From positions 1 through 6,626 of the forward strand of contig JACDAO010000136.1 of the NCBI GenBank assembly GCA_013695405.1: DNA of 6,626 bases, given 5' to 3'. Within the stretch, counting starts at the first letter, position 1, and each line of letters opens with the position of its first letter. The position numbers and the translations under genes were made by a program. Below, in pieces: positions 1 to 6,626 of the stretch. Source of the stretch: Acidobacteriota bacterium (GTDB taxonomy: Bacteria; Acidobacteriota; Vicinamibacteria; Vicinamibacterales; Vicinamibacteraceae). Under the pieces are notes generated by a model. The model was not told where the DNA came from, ran no database searches, and worked only from the letters and a program-made list of their open reading frames with translations.

Positions 1-247
1 GCAGGCGGATCCGGTAGTCGATCAGGGTTCCAGGCTGCATCGCGATCGGGTGCGGCGACAGCACCTCGAAGTGCAGCCAGGGCGGGGTCAGCACGTTGAG
101 GTTGCGGGCGTCGCCAAAGAACGGGAACACGTGCTCGACGGGCACCGGCAACCACGCCGTGGTCGACAACTCGAACGTGCCGCGCCGCAGGGGGACCTCG
201 GGCCCAGGCGTTGCTGGCGCGGTGGCGGCGGCGAGGTCGGAACCCAT
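1..247 (-). CDS. SRPBCC-fold (START/Bet v1-like) protein, N-terminal part, truncated by window edge
   Basis: Only the first 82 codons are present. After a poorly conserved Ala/Pro-rich start (residues 1-20), the protein reads as an SRPBCC ligand-binding-type domain. A beta strand ending in WLPVPVEHVFPFFGDARNL (32-50) is followed by the family-typical TPPWLHFEVL (54-63) and the PGTLIDYRIRL strand (72-82). This pattern occurs in small stand-alone SRPBCC proteins of about 150-170 residues, and also fused to a YfcH/TIGR01777-type NAD-dependent epimerase domain. Which form this is lies outside the window. Such proteins are often labelled cyclase/dehydrase or cell-division inhibitor without direct proof. 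ATG at 247 is the only usable start: an in-frame TGA lies at 310-308 with no ATG, GTG or TTG between them. No Shine-Dalgarno is visible. It lies 102 bp after the MFS gene on the same strand, so read-through transcription is possible. The family call is recognition by eye; ligand and function are unknown. Confidence 0.8.
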   Translation of the reverse strand, partial: MGSDLAAATAPATPGPEVPLRRGTFELSTTAWLPVPVEHVFPFFGDARNLNVLTPPWLHFEVLSPHPIAMQPGTLIDYRIRL

Positions 248-299
248 ACCCGGAGATCGACGCGTCGCCGCTGCCGACCGATTCGCGGCGAGTGCTTCC

Positions 300-350
300 A
301 GGCGTCCTCAGGCGTCAGGCGTCGGGCATCAGGCATCAGGCATCAGGCAT
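300..350. repeat. Heptameric short tandem repeat (AGGCRTC)n between the MFS and SRPBCC genes
   Basis: On the plus strand the unit AGGCRTC occurs once at 300-306, then after a CTC interruption runs in tandem. The tandem copies are AGGCGTC at 310-316 and 317-323, GGGCATC at 324-330, AGGCATC at 331-337 and 338-344, and a partial AGGCAT at 345-350. The copies fall in two blocks, GTC-type away from the MFS gene and ATC-type next to it, as expected from local slippage and expansion of a variant. The array touches the last base of the MFS stop codon (TAA, 352-350). It fills about half of the 102-bp intergenic spacer. On the minus strand it produces a series of overlapping stop-start TGATG strings. 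No inverted-repeat structure or T-run typical of a terminator is seen. Function is unknown. Confidence 0.9.
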
Positions 351-1597
351 TATTCTTCCACGTAGTCCAGCTCTTTGCCGTACGTCTCCTCGAGGCCGGT
401 CAAGGCGACCACGGCTATCAGCAGCGTGACCGCGCCGACGATCAGCGCGCTGTTGACGATGCCGACCTGCGGGCGCAGCCAGCCAATCGACGACGTCAGC
501 AGCACCACCGATCCGCGCACCACGTTGGGCACGGTGGTGGTGGCGGTGGCGCGGATGTTGGTGCCGAACTGTTCGGACGCCACCGTCACGAACACCGCCC
601 AGTAGCCGACGCCGAAGCCGAGCGCGACGCACAGCGTGTAGAAGCCCCGCAGCGAGAACGGCGCGAACAGGAAGTAGGTCGCCACGAACGTCGCCGTCAG
701 TAGCTGGAACAGCAGCACCACGCGGCGCCGGCTGCCGATGAACTGACTCAGGAAGCCGCTCGCGAGATCACCACCAGCCAGACCGAGGTACGCAAACATC
801 ACCGCCCGGCCCGCGGCAGGCGGCTCGGCCATCCCCAGCGCCAGACCGATCTCCGGCGAGAAGGTGATCAGAATGCCGATGACGTACCAGATCGGCACGC
901 CGATCAGGATCACCGCGGCGTACTTCCGGAAGCGGTCCCAGCGGTTGAACAACTGCAGCACGTTGCCACGCGTGCTGCCGGTCTGCCGCACGCTCTCGAA
1001 CATCCCTGACTCGTACACGCCGATCCGCAGCGCCAGCAGCGCGAAGCCCATCACCCCACCGACGATGTAGGAGGTGCGCCAGTCGAACCGGTCGCCGACC
1101 AGCGCCGCGGCGACCGCGCCGAGGATGCCGGTGGCCGCGACGATCGTGGTGCCGTAGCCGCGGGTCTCCTTGGGCAGGATCTCGCTGACCAGCGTGATCC
1201 CGGCGCCGAGCTCGCCGGCCAGGCCGATGCCGGCGACGAACCGCAGCCAGGCATAGGCCTCCACCGACTGCACCCACGCATTGGCGAGATTGGCCGCCGA
1301 GTACAGGAAGATCGATCCGAACAGCACGCTCAGCCGACCGCGGCGGTCGCCCAGCACACCCCACAGCAGCCCGCCGATCAGCATGCCGGTCATCTGCATG
1401 TTGAGCAGCCGCTCGCCGGCGACCAGCAGCTGGTCGCCCTGCACGCCGAGGCTCCGCAGGCTGGTGACCCGGACGATGCTGAACAGCAGCAGGTCGTAGA
1501 TGTCGACGAAGTAGCCAAGTGCGGCCACGACCACCGACAGGACGACCACGCGCGACAGCGGGCGCGCCGGCGGCGCGTTGGAGGGGGCGACGGCCAT
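350..1597 (-). CDS. Major facilitator superfamily (MFS) transporter, metabolite symporter/AAHS-like
   Basis: This is a 415-residue inner-membrane protein of normal MFS length with about 12 hydrophobic segments. Helix 1 (about 16-42) carries an acidic pair in GYFVDIYD (28-35). The loop 2-3 motif A is GGLLWGVLGDRRGRLSVLFG (75-94). Helix 4-5 carries the R-F-x-x-G-x-G-x-x-x-E pattern (119-129), followed by SEILPKETRG (138-147), which resembles sugar-porter and aromatic-acid/metabolite-symporter families. A second related pattern, FGTNIRATA (344-352), sits late in the protein, as in AAHS/MHS-type carriers. The open frame extends four codons upstream to a TTG at 1609, but ATG at 1597 is preferred because a GAGG lies six bases before it and would be consumed by the TTG start. 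The gene begins 19 bp after the RND pump stop, so co-transcription is likely. The transporter class is secure; substrate and direction (uptake or efflux) cannot be determined. Confidence 0.93.
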   Translation of the reverse strand: MAVAPSNAPPARPLSRVVVLSVVVAALGYFVDIYDLLLFSIVRVTSLRSLGVQGDQLLVAGERLLNMQMTGMLIGGLLWGVLGDRRGRLSVLFGSIFLYSAANLANAWVQSVEAYAWLRFVAGIGLAGELGAGITLVSEILPKETRGYGTTIVAATGILGAVAAALVGDRFDWRTSYIVGGVMGFALLALRIGVYESGMFESVRQTGSTRGNVLQLFNRWDRFRKYAAVILIGVPIWYVIGILITFSPEIGLALGMAEPPAAGRAVMFAYLGLAGGDLASGFLSQFIGSRRRVVLLFQLLTATFVATYFLFAPFSLRGFYTLCVALGFGVGYWAVFVTVASEQFGTNIRATATTTVPNVVRGSVVLLTSSIGWLRPQVGIVNSALIVGAVTLLIAVVALTGLEETYGKELDYVEE

Positions 1598-1603
1598 GGA
1601 TGG

Positions 1604-1607
1604 CCTC
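1604..1607 (-). promoter_or_regulatory. Shine-Dalgarno GAGG deciding the MFS start
   Basis: GAGG read on the minus strand lies six bases upstream of ATG 1597-1595, inside the 19-bp gap after the RND pump stop codon (1619-1617). This favours ATG 1597 over the in-frame TTG at 1609. Confidence 0.6.
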
Positions 1608-1616
1608 AATTATCGT

Positions 1617-4807
<3,191 letters not shown>

Positions 4808-4811
<4 letters not shown>

Positions 4812-6076
4812 GGGGCGACGCGCACCTTCTCTCCGTCGACCATGTTCCCGGGAGTGACGATGACGCGATCGCCAACGGCGAGCCCCTCCAGGATCTCGAC
4901 GGCGTCGCCTTCGCGCCGGCCGAGTGAGACGCGCTTCTCGACGACCTGGCCGTTGCCGACGGTCAGGACCTTCTCGACACCGGCGAACGCCACGATCGAG
5001 CTGGCCGGAACGACGATCGAGGGGGCCTGGGCGGCGATGATCACCTCGGCGGTGGCAAACGAGCCGGGCCGGATGGTGCCGGCCTCGTTGGCCACTTCGG
5101 CCTCGATCCGCAGCGACCGGCTCTGCTCGTCGATGGCGGGGCTGACCCGCACGACCCGTCCGGGATACTCGCGGCTGTCGCCCTCGACGCGGACGCGCAC
5201 CTGCTGGCCGACCTTCAGGCTGTTGGCGTCGCGTTCCGGCACGTCAGCCTGCAGGCGCAACGGGTGCATGCGCACCAGCGTGGCAATCGGGGCCCCGGCC
5301 GCGACGTACTGCCCGGCCGAGGCAGTCCGCTCGCGGATCGTGCCGGGAAACGGCGCCAGCAGTGCCGCGTCGGTCAGTTGCTGCCGGGCCAACTCGAGTT
5401 CCGATCGCCGCTGCGCCAGCACGGCCTGACGGTTGTGCACTTCCTCGATGGCATCGGCGTAGCGGCCGTCGGCGACCTTGAGCGCCGCGTTGGCCGTGTC
5501 CAGTTCGGCGCGCGAGGAGATGCCGCGGTCGACGAAGGTCTTGATCCGGTCGTAGCTGAGGGTGGCCTCGTCCAGCACCGCGCGCGACTGCCGCACCAGC
5601 GGCGTCGACTCGGGATCGACCCTGGCGGCGGCGTCGCTCGGGTCCAGGCCCAGTCGGGCTCGCGACTGCTGGACGGCGGCTTCGGCCTGCTGGACCTGCA
5701 ACTGGAAATCGACCGGTGCGAGCCTGGCGACCACCTGCCCGGCGCCGACCCGACTGCCCAGGTCAACCGAGATGTGCTCGATCCGACCCGGCACCTTGAA
5801 CGACATGGCCACCTGATCCTCGGCGGCCAGCGTGCCGGTGACGGTCACCGCACGAACGAGCGTCCGCCGCTCGGCGGCCTGCACCGTGACCGGGGCGGGC
5901 TCGGCGGCAGCGCTGCCCTTGCCGGCCGCCGCTGGCGACGACGACCCTCCCCCACAGCCGCCACTTACCAGGGCGAACAGCGCCAACGCCGGCGCCGACG
6001 CAAGAAACATCGGGCAGACGCGGCGGGTCCAGCGCAAATCGGCGATCACGAGGTCCAAGGAAACAAGGCGCGACAT
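4808..6076 (-). CDS. RND efflux periplasmic adaptor (membrane fusion protein, HlyD/AcrA family)
   Basis: This 422-residue protein bridges the RND pump and a TolC-like channel. An N-terminal hydrophobic segment (about 23-38) ends at Cys41 in LVSGGCGGG, followed by a Gly/Ser/Ala/Pro-rich linker (42-62), so it looks like a lipoprotein or a membrane-anchored exported protein. Next come the first half of the lipoyl/barrel-sandwich domain (about 89-125), an alpha-helical hairpin (about 125-237), the second lipoyl half (LLAPFPGTIRER, 239-250, to about 270), a beta-barrel (about 272-350) and the membrane-proximal domain (about 352-422, containing EGLAVGDRVIV). The hairpin carries an AcrA RLS-like docking pattern, R177-x3-F181-x6-S188, with Phe in place of Leu. 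ATG 6076 is chosen because GGAGG lies six bases upstream. The frame stays open to 6211, but that extension is basic, unlike the family, and would overlap the pyrophosphatase gene. It overlaps the pump gene by four bases. Confidence 0.95.
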
Positions 6077-6080
6077 CGAT

Positions 6081-6089
6081 CCCCTCCCC
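6081..6089 (-). promoter_or_regulatory. Strong Shine-Dalgarno for the adaptor gene
   Basis: The minus strand reads GGGGAGGGG immediately before ATCG and then ATG 6076. The GGAGG core (6087-6083) is six bases from the start codon. It is the best ribosome binding site in the window and fixes the adaptor start. Neither the upstream extension to 6211 nor the internal ATG at 6010 has a comparable site. Confidence 0.75.
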
Positions 6090-6153
6090 ACAGTACGACG
6101 CCGGGGCGCACGGCGCTTCCTGCGAGCAGCAGCGTCATGCGGCGGAAGTGGAG

Positions 6154-6182
6154 CCGACCGGTCGCTCGCGAGACGGTACACT
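6154..6182 (+). promoter_or_regulatory. Candidate promoter for the pyrophosphatase gene
   Basis: TACACT (6177-6182) matches the -10 consensus at four of six positions. At a 17-base spacing there is only a weak -35-like CCGACC (6154-6159), which matches TTGACA at its central GAC. Transcription would start around 6189-6190, two or three bases before ATG 6192, giving a nearly leaderless mRNA. The -35 overlaps the palindromes at 6155-6172. The call rests on position and a partial match only. Confidence 0.3.
6155..6172. promoter_or_regulatory. Two abutting palindromes in the divergent intergenic region, candidate operator
   Basis: CGACCGGTCG (6155-6164, perfect 10-bp palindrome) is followed directly by CTCGCGAG (6165-6172, perfect 8-bp palindrome). 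They lie in the 115-bp gap between the divergent adaptor and pyrophosphatase genes, four bases upstream of the TACACT hexamer. A dyad here could bind a dimeric regulator. Short palindromes are common in GC-rich DNA, so this is a candidate only. No regulator gene is in the window. Confidence 0.25.
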
Positions 6183-6191
6183 AACCCCCGC

Positions 6192-6626
6192 ATGCATCCC
6201 TGGCACGACATCTACGTCGACGACCACCTGATTGCCAAGAACTTCCCCGTCGTCATCGAAGTGCCGATGGGCAGCAAGAACAAGTACGAGCTCGACAAGG
6301 AGTCCGGACTGATGCGCCTCGACCGTGTGCTGCACAGCGCGGTCTACTACCCGGCCAACTACGGCTTCGTGCCGCGCTCGTTCTGCGACGACGACGACCC
6401 GCTCGATGCGCTGGTGCTCGGCCAGGAGCCAGTGCATCCACTCACCGTGGTCCAGGCGCGGGCGATTGGGGTGATGCGGATGCGCGACGAGAAAGGGCTC
6501 GACGACAAGATCATCGCCGTCAGCACGCTCGACCCGGCCTTCAACGACTACACCACCCACACCCAGCTGCCCGGCCACACCCTGCGCGAGATCCGGCGCT
6601 TCTTCGAGGACTACAAGACGCTCGAG
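6192..6626 (+). CDS. ppa: Inorganic pyrophosphatase, class I (family I, soluble), truncated at window edge
   Basis: This enzyme hydrolyses pyrophosphate to two phosphates in the cytoplasm with Mg2+, pulling nucleic-acid, protein and activation reactions forward. The first 145 codons are present and the frame is open to the last base; about 30-40 residues are probably missing from a usual 175-185. The family signature DDDPLDA is at 67-73. The active-site residues align with E. coli PPase with a shift of two from K29 onward: K31, E33, R45, Y53, Y57, D67, D69, D72, D99, E100, D104, K106, Y141 and K142. E23 in VIEVP matches E. coli E20. ATG 6192 is the natural start, since MHPWHDI leads straight into the conserved fold. 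No Shine-Dalgarno is visible upstream (ACCCCCGC). It is divergent from the efflux operon and most likely functionally unrelated. The 3' end lies outside the window. Confidence 0.97.
   Translation, partial: MHPWHDIYVDDHLIAKNFPVVIEVPMGSKNKYELDKESGLMRLDRVLHSAVYYPANYGFVPRSFCDDDDPLDALVLGQEPVHPLTVVQARAIGVMRMRDEKGLDDKIIAVSTLDPAFNDYTTHTQLPGHTLREIRRFFEDYKTLE

Noticed and set aside
88..336. Minus-strand 82-codon frame starting inside the heptamer repeat
   Set aside because: It overlaps the SRPBCC start in another frame and has Arg/Pro/Ser-rich composition. Its ATG is simply one of the repeat's TGATG strings.
300..350. Heptamer array as a CRISPR array or terminator
   Set aside because: The units are 7 bp and contiguous, with no spacers, so it is not CRISPR. 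There is no stem-loop with a T-tract, so it is not a recognisable intrinsic terminator.
50..703. Plus-strand open frame of 217 codons across the SRPBCC start, the repeat and the MFS end
   Set aside because: It crosses three unrelated elements and has a biased Arg/Gln/His composition, consistent with a high-GC antisense frame.
6090..6095. TACTGT on the minus strand as a -10 for the adaptor
   Set aside because: It matches only three of six positions, and transcription would start inside the Shine-Dalgarno region, which would remove or destroy it.
5264..6184. Plus-strand open frame of 306 codons opposite the adaptor gene
   Set aside because: It is a shadow of the adaptor gene that also runs across the intergenic region. 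It has low-complexity Arg/Gly-rich composition and no family resemblance.
6077..6211. N-terminal extension of the adaptor to 6211
   Set aside because: It would overlap the pyrophosphatase start and encode a basic, non-conserved leader ahead of the signal segment. The strong GGAGG before ATG 6076 argues for the shorter protein.
6135..6578. Minus-strand open frame of 147 codons opposite the pyrophosphatase gene
   Set aside because: It is antisense to a gene with a complete set of catalytic residues. The Val/Asp/His-rich product matches no family I know.

Overview
The window shows high-GC, Gram-negative-type DNA. The genes are densely packed, use mostly G or C at third codon positions, and carry long spurious open frames antisense to the real genes. 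A tripartite-type RND efflux system implies a cell with an outer membrane. The gene set and the heptamer repeat would fit Acidobacteriota (Vicinamibacteria-like) or a similar high-GC soil lineage. That is inference from overall character; no marker in the window fixes the taxonomy.

Layout. Four genes run on the minus strand, so transcription goes from high to low coordinates. First comes a periplasmic adaptor (membrane fusion protein) at 6076-4808. It overlaps by 4 bp (ATGA) an RND/HAE1 inner-membrane pump at 4811-1617. A 19-bp gap separates the pump from a 12-helix-type MFS transporter at 1597-350. After a 102-bp spacer holding a heptameric tandem repeat (300-350), an SRPBCC-fold protein starts at 247 and runs off the left edge. 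Divergently, a class I (family I) inorganic pyrophosphatase starts at 6192 on the plus strand and runs off the right edge. The 115-bp divergent intergenic region (6077-6191) must hold the promoter or promoters. It contains a strong Shine-Dalgarno for the adaptor, two abutting palindromes, and a weak -10-like hexamer placed so close to the pyrophosphatase ATG that its mRNA would be almost leaderless.

Function. The adaptor and RND pump form a proton-driven drug/metabolite exporter that would dock to a TolC-type outer-membrane channel. That channel and any local regulator (TetR, MarR and so on) are absent from the window. The MFS protein is close enough to be co-transcribed, but its substrate cannot be read from the sequence. 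The pyrophosphatase is a housekeeping enzyme and probably an unrelated neighbour.

Overall this is a mostly ordinary region. I found no evidence of a new defence, mobile or RNA-based system. The observations most worth following are the 7-bp repeat abutting the MFS stop codon and the compact divergent promoter region.
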